From the NCBI GenBank assembly GCA_017937095.1, contig JAGBEG010000013.1, forward strand, positions 1 to 64,000: DNA of 64,000 bases. The letters are read 5' to 3'. A program made the position numbers and the translations under genes. Numbering within the stretch: position 1 is the stretch's first letter; each line of letters begins with the position of its first letter. Below are positions 34,402 through 42,165 of the stretch, one piece after another. The DNA comes from Roseburia sp. (lineage in GTDB: Bacteria; Bacillota; Clostridia; Lachnospirales; Lachnospiraceae). The notes beneath the pieces were generated by a model. The model was given only the letters and a program-made list of their open reading frames with translations, did not search any database and had not been told where the DNA came from.

Positions 34402-35442
34402 TTACGCTTCTGTCTCCAACACCAGTTCCTGTATCTGACGCGCCGGAATCCGGTAGCGAACCCCCTCCAGCACACTCGTCAGGCGGTCGATTTCATTCTC
34501 CTTGTCATAGAGATACCGAAACACCGGAGCAAGCGACATCGGGTAGCTTCTGCAAAGCTGCCGGTAAGTCTTCTCCATAATCCGCCCAAAGGTAATCTCA
34601 TCCCCAAGCTTCACTACCGCATCCTTTTCCGTAAAATACGCGGTTCTCCCAAGAATCGCTACAAACTCCTCCAATGAATCCGTATCCAGAAGCGCCCGAA
34701 GCTCCTCCCTCTTAAGCCGGTAGCGAATCGGTATCATATCAGCAGCGATCCGGGTGCTTCCCCGCCCGTAGAAACGTTTGCAGCGATACATCCACATAAT
34801 ATTCTGCCAGTCAATCTCCGTCCCCAAAAGCTTCGTGCAGATCTTCTTCATGCTTCCATCCGAAAGCCTGTCCTTCTTCTCCCACGCCATCCGGTAATAC
34901 AGGATATCAAGCCCGATTCCCCCGTCGGCATCCGGCGCCGCCTGTCTTTGTATCTCCTTAAAATACGCACCGTACTTCGTCCCTTCAAGCGCCTGTGCGA
35001 GCCCGGCAAAGCTGTCCGCCGACGTCACCGCCGCAACGTCAAAATCCGCGTGCCTGTCGAAAAAGAGCTTCAAATAGGAAAGCTGCCTTCCGTCACCGCC
35101 CCGCCTGACACGTTCCAGACAGTCCTTTAACACGTTCATCTCATAACGCAGAAAAATAATCGAAAGCCCTTCCCTCTGCGCGCCGCTCGCAAAACGGTAC
35201 AGTCTCCCGTAATCCGCATAGAGCGAATCATTAATCACCGCCTCCACCTGCGCGCGGTGTGCAATTTCCTCATGGCTCTGGTAAATCGGCGCGTAACTGC
35301 CGTATTCCCTTAAGAACGCGATAATCTCTTCCACACTCTCTGCCTCCGAAAGCCTTGCGATCTCCTCGTTCGAAAGCAGTCTCCCATGCATCGCTTTCGT
35401 CTTCGTCACAAGACCGCTGTACGCTAATAATCCTCCCGCCAT
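34402..35442 (-). CDS. ntpC: V-type ATPase subunit C
   Basis: This 346-aa subunit is the V-type C (AC39/d-like) protein that joins the c-ring to the central stalk. It is helical, with the family opening YSGLVTKTKAMHGRLLSNEEIARL and the conserved IPIRYRLKREELRAL and YLYDKENEIDRL segments. It is second in the operon, 15 bp before subunit I. Confidence 0.95.
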   Translation of the reverse strand: MAGGLLAYSGLVTKTKAMHGRLLSNEEIARLSEAESVEEIIAFLREYGSYAPIYQSHEEIAHRAQVEAVINDSLYADYGRLYRFASGAQREGLSIIFLRYEMNVLKDCLERVRRGGDGRQLSYLKLFFDRHADFDVAAVTSADSFAGLAQALEGTKYGAYFKEIQRQAAPDADGGIGLDILYYRMAWEKKDRLSDGSMKKICTKLLGTEIDWQNIMWMYRCKRFYGRGSTRIAADMIPIRYRLKREELRALLDTDSLEEFVAILGRTAYFTEKDAVVKLGDEITFGRIMEKTYRQLCRSYPMSLAPVFRYLYDKENEIDRLTSVLEGVRYRIPARQIQELVLETEA

Positions 35443-35494
35443 TCTCCCTCTCCTGCCTGTTCTCTGTCCTCTGCATGCAGTGCGCCATTCGTGC

Positions 35495-35803
35495 TCATTC
35501 TATCACACGCTGCATGATTTCCTCCGCCAGACGCTCTTCATTGGCTTCATAATAAGAAGAAAGACGGTAAAGAGCCGCCTGCGTCTCCTCCCTTGCAGCC
35601 TCTGTCTGTGCATGGGTCTTCGCCTTAAGCTGCGCCCTTAACGCATCCGCACGCTCCTTCTCAATCCGGTCATAGCGTGCGTCAAGCTCCTGTATCTGCT
35701 CTGTCAGACGCTGCTGCATCCGCTCTTTCTCTTCCCTTGCATCCAGAAGAATCGCTTCCGCTTTCTCCTCGATTTCATTCAGCTTCGTAATAATCTCATT
35801 CAT
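35495..35803 (-). CDS. V-type ATPase subunit G/H-like coiled-coil stalk protein
   Basis: This 102-aa protein is a near-continuous amphipathic helix (MNEIITKLNEIEEKAEAIL...), as in the V-type H/G stalk subunits that pair with subunit E. ATG 35803 has GGGGAAGAGG upstream. It is the first gene of the nine-gene ATPase operon, and the promoter lies 41-69 bp upstream. The function is inferred from coiled-coil character and position, not from a strong motif. Confidence 0.8.
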   Translation of the reverse strand: MNEIITKLNEIEEKAEAILLDAREEKERMQQRLTEQIQELDARYDRIEKERADALRAQLKAKTHAQTEAAREETQAALYRLSSYYEANEERLAEEIMQRVIE

Positions 35804-35843
35804 GGCAAAAACCTCTTCCCCAAAAAGTTCTGCTTTTCTAATT

Positions 35844-35872
35844 ATTATATTCTTTTTCCTATAGTATGTCCA
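35844..35872 (-). promoter_or_regulatory. Promoter of the V-ATPase operon
   Basis: TGGACA (35867-35872) and TATAAT (35844-35849) on the minus strand are exactly 17 bp apart, and lie 41 bp upstream of the first ATPase gene. This is close to the sigma-A consensus. Confidence 0.8.
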
Positions 35873-35900
35873 GAAAGAACCCTCTGGTTGTGCCACACGC

Positions 35901-35939
35901 AAAAAGACCCCTGACGCCATCCGGCATCCAAGGGTCTTT
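35901..35939 (-). terminator. Terminator between the 60-aa orphan gene and the V-ATPase operon
   Basis: Stem aaagaccc (35903-35910) with gggtcttt (35932-35939) and an inner gcc/ggc pair. On the minus strand it is followed by CTTTTTG. It ends transcription from 35968 before the ATPase promoter. Confidence 0.8.
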
Positions 35940-35967
35940 CGTTCTTACTCCTCTTATGTATCAAATC

Positions 35968-36150
35968 TTATGCTTCCGCAGATCTCTGTAGTCTGGCAGT
36001 GATTTCCTGTACCTCTGTCATAATCGCTGCATACATCTCATATTCCAGTCCCACCGGCGACATGTGCGGACATTCCTGCTTCATTTTGTATGCCTGCTTC
36101 AACAAGCTCCGTTTGTTCTCCTCAAGCTCCCACATCTGCTCTCTGCTCAT
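35968..36150 (-). CDS. Small conserved-looking hypothetical protein (60 aa)
   Basis: I do not recognise this protein. It is 60 aa, helical and charged, starting MSREQMWELEENKRSLLKQA and containing a Cys-Pro-His turn in its middle, with no membrane segment or signal. The start at 36150 is supported by GGAGAGG and the gene is followed by a proper terminator, so it is likely expressed. Residues about 10-30 and 40-56 could form two helices around the turn. It stands alone between mecA and the ATPase operon. Confidence 0.65.
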   Translation of the reverse strand: MSREQMWELEENKRSLLKQAYKMKQECPHMSPVGLEYEMYAAIMTEVQEITARLQRSAEA

Positions 36151-36353
36151 AACCTCTCCGCTTTCCGCACGGGCGCGTCCTTCGCCCTCCCCTGTGCTTT
36201 TAATCTTCTGTGTGCATATATCTTGTACATGCACCTGTACTATCATAGCACATATAGTGGAAAATGCATCAAAAAGTTATTCGGCATTTTCACCAAATTT
36301 TGATATGGCTTTTGAGAACTTTGTCTATTTACAAAATGGCTTTTATCTATTTC

Positions 36354-37064
36354 TCACAATTCCATCAGCGTTTCAATGGCGCGCTTTCTCATAATACAGC
36401 TTCCGTGCTCCGTAATATAGGCAATCTGCCCCATATCCGAATAGTGCTCGTCGTCATACTCGACCGTGCCGAACGCAAACGGGCGCATCTCCTCCTTGGT
36501 GAACCCTGTAAAATCAAGCAGCAGGTAATACTGATTGTCAAGCTTATACAGGCTGCTCTTTGGCACCCTGCCCGGAAAGCAGACACGGCTCATCTGGCAC
36601 ATATGCTCTAATGCCGCAAACCGCAGTGCACAGACCATCGGGTCGGGCTTTGGGTTCTTCACCGGCTCTGCTTCCTGTTTGATTTCCTGCTCTGTTTCCT
36701 GCTTTATCTCCCGCTTTGCTTCCTGCTTCTTCTGCTTTTTCTTCTGTTCCTCGATGTGCTCCGGGTCGAGCTGGCTCACGATATGGCTCACCGTATCCAT
36801 CAGATCACGGAACGACATATCTTTCCGCGCCCCGAATGTAATCGCCATACTGTGATCCTGCATCAGCTCTGCCTTGACCATCGGTGAAAATCCGTCAATC
36901 CGGATATGCTCCTGCTCTTCCACCAGTCCAAGCACCGCGTGCATGAACTCCTGTGTCGTCTCGCTGTCTCCGATGATCTCATCAATATCAAAACCAAGGC
37001 TTCGTATCTCCTGTTCCGTTAATGCACAGCGAATCTTGTTACCGCCAATGTGTTCTATCTCCAT
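36354..37064 (-). CDS. mecA: Adaptor protein MecA
   Basis: MecA-type adaptors bind substrates and hand them to ClpC for degradation. This 236-aa protein starts MEIEHIGGNKIRCALTEQE, the standard MecA N-terminus, and has the C-terminal ferredoxin-like ClpC-binding domain (SSLYKLDNQYYLLLDFTGF...). Between them lies a long Lys/Gln/Glu linker with repeated EIKQE units (about 105-140). ATG 37064 is chosen because GGATGGG lies six bases upstream and it restores the family start; an ATG at 37079 has no ribosome site. It is a single-gene unit. Confidence 0.9.
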   Translation of the reverse strand: MEIEHIGGNKIRCALTEQEIRSLGFDIDEIIGDSETTQEFMHAVLGLVEEQEHIRIDGFSPMVKAELMQDHSMAITFGARKDMSFRDLMDTVSHIVSQLDPEHIEEQKKKQKKQEAKREIKQETEQEIKQEAEPVKNPKPDPMVCALRFAALEHMCQMSRVCFPGRVPKSSLYKLDNQYYLLLDFTGFTKEEMRPFAFGTVEYDDEHYSDMGQIAYITEHGSCIMRKRAIETLMEL

Positions 37065-37204
37065 ACGTATCCCATCCATTGTAAAAGTCTGTGTTATCAG
37101 GTACTATTATTTCAAGTGCTATTATTATCCTATGAATTTCGATATTTGTAAAGCCCCAAATCCTTGTACAATGCTAGGAAAATCGCGATTTCGTCTTTTT
37201 TTCG

Positions 37205-37858
37205 TTAAAATTGCTTCTTATTCATAATATGAACGCCCGCTGCCATGGAAATGGCAGTGACAACCGCAAGCACTGCCAGACCAAGCAGCAATAAGCCTGC
37301 GCCGCTTAACTGTTCCAGCGCGGCAACGGCGTTCTGAAACGCCAGAGTCAACGGCTTATATTTCGCAAGTATCACAATCCCCGCAAAGACTGCAAACGTC
37401 AATACCAGTGAGGCAGTTCTGCTCTTTTCCGAGCCGTATTTCAGATTGACCGGGAGCATGACCATCATAAGCGTCCATATTGCCATAAAAGCCGCCGCAG
37501 AGCTTACAATCCACTCCGCCAGCACAAATTCCATACCTCTTGCCGCGCCGATTGCCGCTCCAAGCAGTGTCGCAGCGACCCAGACGCCTCCCCCGATCAG
37601 CAATGCGAACAGATACTTTTCCATAACATACTGCTTCCTCGTAATGGGCATCGCAAACAACGCCGCATACCCGTTGTTAAATTCGTCATAGGAAATCGTG
37701 GAAATCGTAAAAAAAATAGCAAGTATGGAACAATAGTTCATGATAAACGACAGATTCTGTCCCGCCACCGCAAATACCGCTGCGATCACAAGTACTGTAA
37801 AAAAGAACTGCTTCTGATTGCGGAGAAGTCTCAAATCTTTCACCAGTAAGCCTCTCAT
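37205..37858 (-). CDS. ABC-2 type exporter permease
   Basis: This 217-aa membrane protein has six hydrophobic segments and the look of the ABC-2 'DUF' permeases paired with YtrB-like ATPases. It begins MRGLLVKDLRLLRNQKQ and has the ITRKQYVMEKYL segment after the second helix. Its ATG overlaps the stop of the ATPase gene by 4 bp. It is third in a GntR regulator, ATPase, permease operon of the kind that responds to cell-envelope stress or lipid II-binding antibiotics. The exported substrate is unknown. Confidence 0.85.
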   Translation of the reverse strand: MRGLLVKDLRLLRNQKQFFFTVLVIAAVFAVAGQNLSFIMNYCSILAIFFTISTISYDEFNNGYAALFAMPITRKQYVMEKYLFALLIGGGVWVAATLLGAAIGAARGMEFVLAEWIVSSAAAFMAIWTLMMVMLPVNLKYGSEKSRTASLVLTFAVFAGIVILAKYKPLTLAFQNAVAALEQLSGAGLLLLGLAVLAVVTAISMAAGVHIMNKKQF

Positions 37859-38712
37859 AGTCTCTCCCCCTTTGTCATCATAATAATCACATCATCGATA
37901 CTGCTCTTTTCCATTACATAATCCGGATAATTATCCCGGTAATACTGCCGCTCTCTGACCAATACAGAATAGCCGAAGCTCTCGCGCTTTCTCGCCAGGA
38001 AATGCGTCCAATCGAGCCTCTCATACTGCGCCTCATCTACCTTTAAGATGCCATAGTCATCAAGCAGTACATCCGTTTCCTCGTGCAGAATCATTTTCCC
38101 ATTGTCGATCATATACAGATCGTCGCAGAATTTTTCCAGATCGCTCGAGATGTGGGAGCTGATCAGCACTGCCCGCTCCTCCCCTTTCGTATCCGCCAGA
38201 TAATCCTGCAGCATTTCAAGCATTTCCTCTCTTGCCACCACGTCCAGCCCCGCCGTCGGTTCATCCAAAATCAGCAGCTTCGCATCGTGCGACATCGCTG
38301 CAAGCAGCTTTAGCTTCGCGCGCATTCCCGTAGAAAATTCTTTGATTTTCTTCTTCTCCGGCAGCCCGAAACGCCTGCATTTCTCCTTAAATTGTGCCTC
38401 GTCAAATCTGTGGTACATGTTCCGCAGGATTGCCGTGACATCCTCCACTGTTAAGTACTCGCTGAATCCTGAATCCGAAAGCGCCGCGCCGATTTCTTCT
38501 TTATCCTGTACCGTCAGCGCAGTTACCGGCTTTCCGAAGACCGTGATCGTCCCCGCATCAATCGAAATCAGATTCAATATCGCTTTAAAGGTCGTACTTT
38601 TTCCCGCGCCGTTGGCACCGATGAGTCCTGTAATTCTTCCGGGCGGCACCTGCATGGAAACATCCAGTGCAAATGTCCCATAATTCTTCTTTACATCTGT
38701 TAATTGCAGCAT
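37855..38712 (-). CDS. ABC transporter ATP-binding protein (YtrB/BcrA-like)
   Basis: This 285-aa ATPase energises the ABC-2 permease encoded next. Walker A is GANGAGKSTTF, the signature is FSTGMRAKLKLLAA (a variant of LSGGQ common in this subfamily) and Walker B is LLILDEPTAGLD. The last 60 residues form the extra domain seen in BcrA/YtrB-type ATPases. GGAGG precedes the ATG. It lies 42 bp after the GntR regulator gene. Confidence 0.9.
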   Translation of the reverse strand: MLQLTDVKKNYGTFALDVSMQVPPGRITGLIGANGAGKSTTFKAILNLISIDAGTITVFGKPVTALTVQDKEEIGAALSDSGFSEYLTVEDVTAILRNMYHRFDEAQFKEKCRRFGLPEKKKIKEFSTGMRAKLKLLAAMSHDAKLLILDEPTAGLDVVAREEMLEMLQDYLADTKGEERAVLISSHISSDLEKFCDDLYMIDNGKMILHEETDVLLDDYGILKVDEAQYERLDWTHFLARKRESFGYSVLVRERQYYRDNYPDYVMEKSSIDDVIIMMTKGERL

Positions 38713-38754
38713 TGCATCCTCCTTCTTTCTGCCCCTCTTGCATTCTGTCTGCTC

Positions 38755-39126
38755 CTACGGTTCCAGCAGCAGTTCCAGAAGTTCGCGCAGTTCGCCGTCG
38801 CCCATACCATAGGCTCTGCCTTTGCGCACCGCCTGTTCCATGGCAGTCTCGACCTCCCTGCGCCGCTGCTCCTCCAGCATGGCGGGATTTGTTCCAAGAA
38901 TAAAGCTCCCCTTTCCATGCACGGTCGAAATCAGTCCTTCTTCTTCAAGTAAATCGTATGCCTTCTTGACCGTGAGGGCACTTACCTTTAAGTCCTTCGC
39001 CAGCACGCGGACGCTTGCAAGGGCGTCTCCCTCCCGCAGTTCGCCCTGCATGATCTGTTTTTTGATCTGTTCCATAATCTGCTCATAAATGGGCTGCATG
39101 GATGTGTGACTGATCATTATTTTCAT
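38755..39126 (-). CDS. GntR-family regulator (YtrA subfamily)
   Basis: This 123-aa repressor has the N-terminal winged helix (QPIYEQIMEQIKKQIMQGELREGDALASVRVLAKDL) and only a short helical C-terminal tail, as in the YtrA subfamily that controls linked ABC exporters. ATG 39126 follows GGAGG. Its operator is probably the perfect dyad at 39180-39218, which overlaps the operon's promoter, so the gene would be autoregulated together with the exporter. Confidence 0.9.
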   Translation of the reverse strand: MKIMISHTSMQPIYEQIMEQIKKQIMQGELREGDALASVRVLAKDLKVSALTVKKAYDLLEEEGLISTVHGKGSFILGTNPAMLEEQRRREVETAMEQAVRKGRAYGMGDGELRELLELLLEP

Positions 39127-39173
39127 GTTGTTCCTCCACATATGCGCATCATGTAGATTTCTCTTCGATAAAC

Positions 39174-39218
39174 AGTATAAAACAGTATATAACTGTTGTC
39201 AACTGTTATATACTGTTT
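39174..39218 (-). promoter_or_regulatory. Promoter and dyad operator of the ytrA-like operon
   Basis: On the minus strand TTGACA (39197-39202) and TATACT (39174-39179) are 17 bp apart. An 18-bp arm (39180-39197) and its complement (39201-39218) flank three central bases, differing at one position, so the dyad covers the spacer and -35 box. A bound GntR dimer would block polymerase directly. Confidence 0.85.
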
Positions 39219-39282
39219 TATTATTTTCTGATTATTCAGTTATTAGCTTCAGGTTGAACCCTATTACTCCTTAATTGCAATT

Positions 39283-39810
39283 TCAGGATTCATTCAGTGA
39301 CAAGAACGCATCTTTTATTGCATCCGCCGAATCCTTATCCGCCATCACAAACAGGATCACATCCCCGATGCTCTCTACGACGACGCTCTCCGCCTCCACG
39401 CAGATCCACTTGACCGGATCGGCATTGTCAAGCAAAAGCTGCTTCGTCTTAACCACGTCCGTCCCCTCCGGAACGCGCAGAATAATGCACTGATAAGCTA
39501 CCGCATTCATCATCGGCATCGAGCAGACGGAATCCGTGTATTCAATCTCATCCGTGCCCAGAAGATATTCCTCCGTGGTGTCGTCAATGGCAACCGTCTG
39601 ATAATATCCTGTCTCCATCGCCTCCCGCAGTCCCTCGTCAAGCTCTGCCTTCTCATAGACCTCATTTAAAATTTCCTCACAGCTTCCTGTAAGCTGCGGC
39701 GGCTCCGCCGCAGCCCCGCCGCAGCCTGTAAGCATAGAGACTGCGAGCAGAATCGCAGCCGCCGTCCTGCATCCTTTTCCCTTGAAAAACGCTCCCATAT
39801 TCTTTCTCAT
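39283..39810 (-). CDS. DUF4358-family lipoprotein
   Basis: This 175-aa secreted lipoprotein has a signal peptide ending in the lipobox LTGC, followed by a domain matching the DUF4358 family of Clostridia (about 45-160). That domain has the pattern SCEEILNEVYEKAEL and a CIILRVPEGTDVVKTKQLLLD strand-helix. ATG 39810 has AAGGAGG upstream. No function is known for the family. It is the last gene before a 360-base stretch without genes. Confidence 0.82.
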   Translation of the reverse strand: MRKNMGAFFKGKGCRTAAAILLAVSMLTGCGGAAAEPPQLTGSCEEILNEVYEKAELDEGLREAMETGYYQTVAIDDTTEEYLLGTDEIEYTDSVCSMPMMNAVAYQCIILRVPEGTDVVKTKQLLLDNADPVKWICVEAESVVVESIGDVILFVMADKDSADAIKDAFLSLNES

Positions 39811-40171
39811 ATAATGTCCTCCTTTTTCCTTCTGTTTCTCTACTATATCATGATTCCCCATAATCGGAAACGAGAATCAATCCGCACAAGGTAAATTTCA
39901 TCTAGAACAAAGTGTGCTTCGGACATTCTCGCGAATTTCCTTCCGTTTACATGCGAAGCACACTTTGCCGCGCCCGAGCGGTGCCGTTTACGGCTATCTT
40001 CCATTCCGCGAGGTGCGCATCCTGCCCGGCAGGGCTTTTTACTCTATAGGAAGCAGCACTTTTACACTTTACAACAACACTGTATTTCCTATAGAGTAAA
40101 AAAGCAGACGTCCTGACAAATATTGTCTCTTCGTCTGCTTTTCTATAATTTTCTCAAAGTTAAATCCTGTT
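39811..40171. other. Gene-free stretch with stacked inverted repeats
   Basis: I find no gene here. The stretch contains three separate inverted repeats. The first has 13-bp arms around aaagtgtgcttcg (39909-39921 and 39954-39966). The second has 17-bp arms around actctatagg (40036-40052 and 40086-40102). The third is the aspS terminator (40099-40142). A GC-rich core between the first two is unlike its flanks. It may hold a small structured RNA or a palindromic element. Confidence 0.6.
40099..40142 (-). terminator. Terminator of the hisS-aspS operon
   Basis: Arms aaagcagacg and cgtctgcttt (about 40101-40110 and 40131-40140) form a stem 30 bp after the aspS stop. On the minus strand a run of six T's follows. 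Confidence 0.8.
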
Positions 40172-41935
40172 TTATTTTTCTTCCGGAAGATTGATCGCGA
40201 TGTGCACATCGTCAAGCTGCTTCTGCTCTACGGTTGCAGGCGCTCCCATCATGACGTCCATCGCGTTCTTGTTCATCGGGAACGGGATGATCTCGCGGAT
40301 GCTCTCCTCGCCGCAGATGAGCATAATCATACGGTCTACGCCGGGTGCGATTCCCGCGTGTGGCGGCGCTCCGTAGCAAAATGCGTTGTACATCGCAGGG
40401 AATTTGGCTTTCACATCCTCCTCGCCAAGTCCTACCAGTTCAAAAGCCTTGATCATGATTTCCGGGTCATGGTTGCGGACTGCACCGGAGGACAACTCCA
40501 CACCGTTGCACACCAGATCGTACTGGTAAGCCAGAATGGACAGCGGCTCTTCTGTCTCAAGCGCTTTCATTCCGCCCTGCGGCATCGAAAACGGATTGTG
40601 GCAAAATTCCAGTTCGCCGGATTCCTCGCCGATCTCGTACATCGGGAAATCTACGATCCAGCAGAACTCATAGCAATCCTTTCTCATATGTTTCTCGCTC
40701 GCTGCACCGAGCAGCTTGCGTAAAACGCCTGCGGTCTTCTGCGCCGCAAGCTTCCTGCCCGCAGTCAGACCTACAAAGTCGCCCGGCTTTAAGCCAAGCG
40801 CCGCAACGACCGCTTCTTTTCTGTCCTGTAAGAACTTGGAGATTCCTCCCACAAGCTCGCCGTTCTCATCCAGCTTAAACCAGAATGCCTTATTTGCGGT
40901 CTGCACCTCGACCTCTGCGCAGATGCCGTCGATCACTTTTCTGGTCGCGGTAAAGCCGTCCACAACGATTGCCTTTACGGTCTGTCCCTCGAACGGTCCG
41001 AAGCCGCAGTCCGCCATTACATCTGTCGCATCCACGAGTTCTAAGTCGATGCGCAGATCCGGCTTATCCGTTCCGTACTTATCCATAGACTCAAGATACG
41101 GAATACGCACGAACGGAGCCTTCGAAGCCGCCTTGTACACACCGTATTTCTCGAATACCGGAGGAAGCACTTCCTCAATCACGGAGAAAACATCCTCCTG
41201 AGACGCAAATGCCATCTCCATGTCGAGCTGATAGAACTCGCCCGGAGAACGGTCTGCTCTCGCATCCTCATCACGGAAGCACGGCGCGATCTGGAAATAA
41301 CGGTCAAAGCCGGATGCCATCAGAATCTGCTTGAACTGCTGCGGCGCCTGCGGCAGCGCGTAGAACTTGCCCGGGTGATTTCGCGCCGGAACAAGGTAAT
41401 CTCTCGCCCCCTCCGGTGAGGAACAGGTGAGAATCGGCGTCGTGATCTCAAGGAAACCAAGCTCGTTCATCTTATTGCGCAGTTCTGCGACAATCTTGCT
41501 TCTCAACACGATCTTGCTCTTAACGGACGGATTTCTCAGGTCAAGATAGCGGTATTTTAATCTTGCGTTCTCGTCCGCTTCTCTTGACTGATTGATCTCG
41601 AACGGAAGCGCATTGTAGATACATTTTCCGAGAACTTCGATCTGCTCCGGTACGACCTCGATCTCTCCGGTCGCAAGCTCCATATTCTTATTGGAACGCT
41701 CTCTGACTGTTCCTGTCACAGAAATCGTAGACTCTTTATTTACGCCGTCGAGCTGCTCCATCATCTCTTCCGTTTCAACGACAATCTGTGTCGTTCCGTA
41801 AAAGTCTCTTAAGATCAGAAATCCCAGATTCTTGCTGACCTTACGGATATTCTCATACCATCCGACGAGCGTTACCTTCGCTCCCACATCGGAAAGACGC
41901 AGTTCATTACAGTTATGTGTTCTTGACTGTACCAT
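40172..41935 (-). CDS. aspS: Aspartyl-tRNA synthetase
   Basis: This class II synthetase charges tRNA-Asp. The 587-aa protein has the OB-fold anticodon domain (about 1-105), motif 1, motif 2 (FRDEDARADRSPGEFYQLDMEM) and a bacterial GAD insertion. Motif 3 is near the C-terminus (GIAPGVDRMIMLICG). Length is typical of bacterial AspRS. It lies 230 bp downstream of hisS on the same strand, a common pair in Firmicutes. Confidence 0.98.
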   Translation of the reverse strand: MVQSRTHNCNELRLSDVGAKVTLVGWYENIRKVSKNLGFLILRDFYGTTQIVVETEEMMEQLDGVNKESTISVTGTVRERSNKNMELATGEIEVVPEQIEVLGKCIYNALPFEINQSREADENARLKYRYLDLRNPSVKSKIVLRSKIVAELRNKMNELGFLEITTPILTCSSPEGARDYLVPARNHPGKFYALPQAPQQFKQILMASGFDRYFQIAPCFRDEDARADRSPGEFYQLDMEMAFASQEDVFSVIEEVLPPVFEKYGVYKAASKAPFVRIPYLESMDKYGTDKPDLRIDLELVDATDVMADCGFGPFEGQTVKAIVVDGFTATRKVIDGICAEVEVQTANKAFWFKLDENGELVGGISKFLQDRKEAVVAALGLKPGDFVGLTAGRKLAAQKTAGVLRKLLGAASEKHMRKDCYEFCWIVDFPMYEIGEESGELEFCHNPFSMPQGGMKALETEEPLSILAYQYDLVCNGVELSSGAVRNHDPEIMIKAFELVGLGEEDVKAKFPAMYNAFCYGAPPHAGIAPGVDRMIMLICGEESIREIIPFPMNKNAMDVMMGAPATVEQKQLDDVHIAINLPEEK

Positions 41936-42108
41936 CTTCTTAACTCCCTTATATATTGTGAAAATAAAATCAATTTTGCTGACGGCTCAATTTATGCTTT
42001 CAGCCGTCACACTTTTTCTATCTTACATCATAAAGCACGATTTTTCAATGGGTTTGGTAATTGAAAGACTGTCATACAATAAACAGTATCTATGAATTTT
42101 CTGCAAAT

Positions 42109-42138
42109 TTAATCCTTGAAAAACTCGACAATCTCGGA
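42109..42138 (-). pseudogene. Duplicated C-terminal tail of hisS
   Basis: Nine codons plus a stop (SEIVEFFKD, then TAA) lie 27 bases past the hisS stop and in the same reading frame. They match the HisS C-terminus REIIEFFKD at seven of nine residues, with different codons. This looks like the remaining 3' end of another hisS copy. It has no start of its own and is not expected to be translated. Confidence 0.7.
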
Positions 42139-42165
42139 GAGATTATTGTACACAGTCTATAAATT

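Noticed and set aside
32902-34677. 591-codon plus-strand frame opposite subunit I
   Set aside because: Antisense shadow of the ntpI gene. Composition (His, Arg, Leu) is typical of a reversed coding strand.
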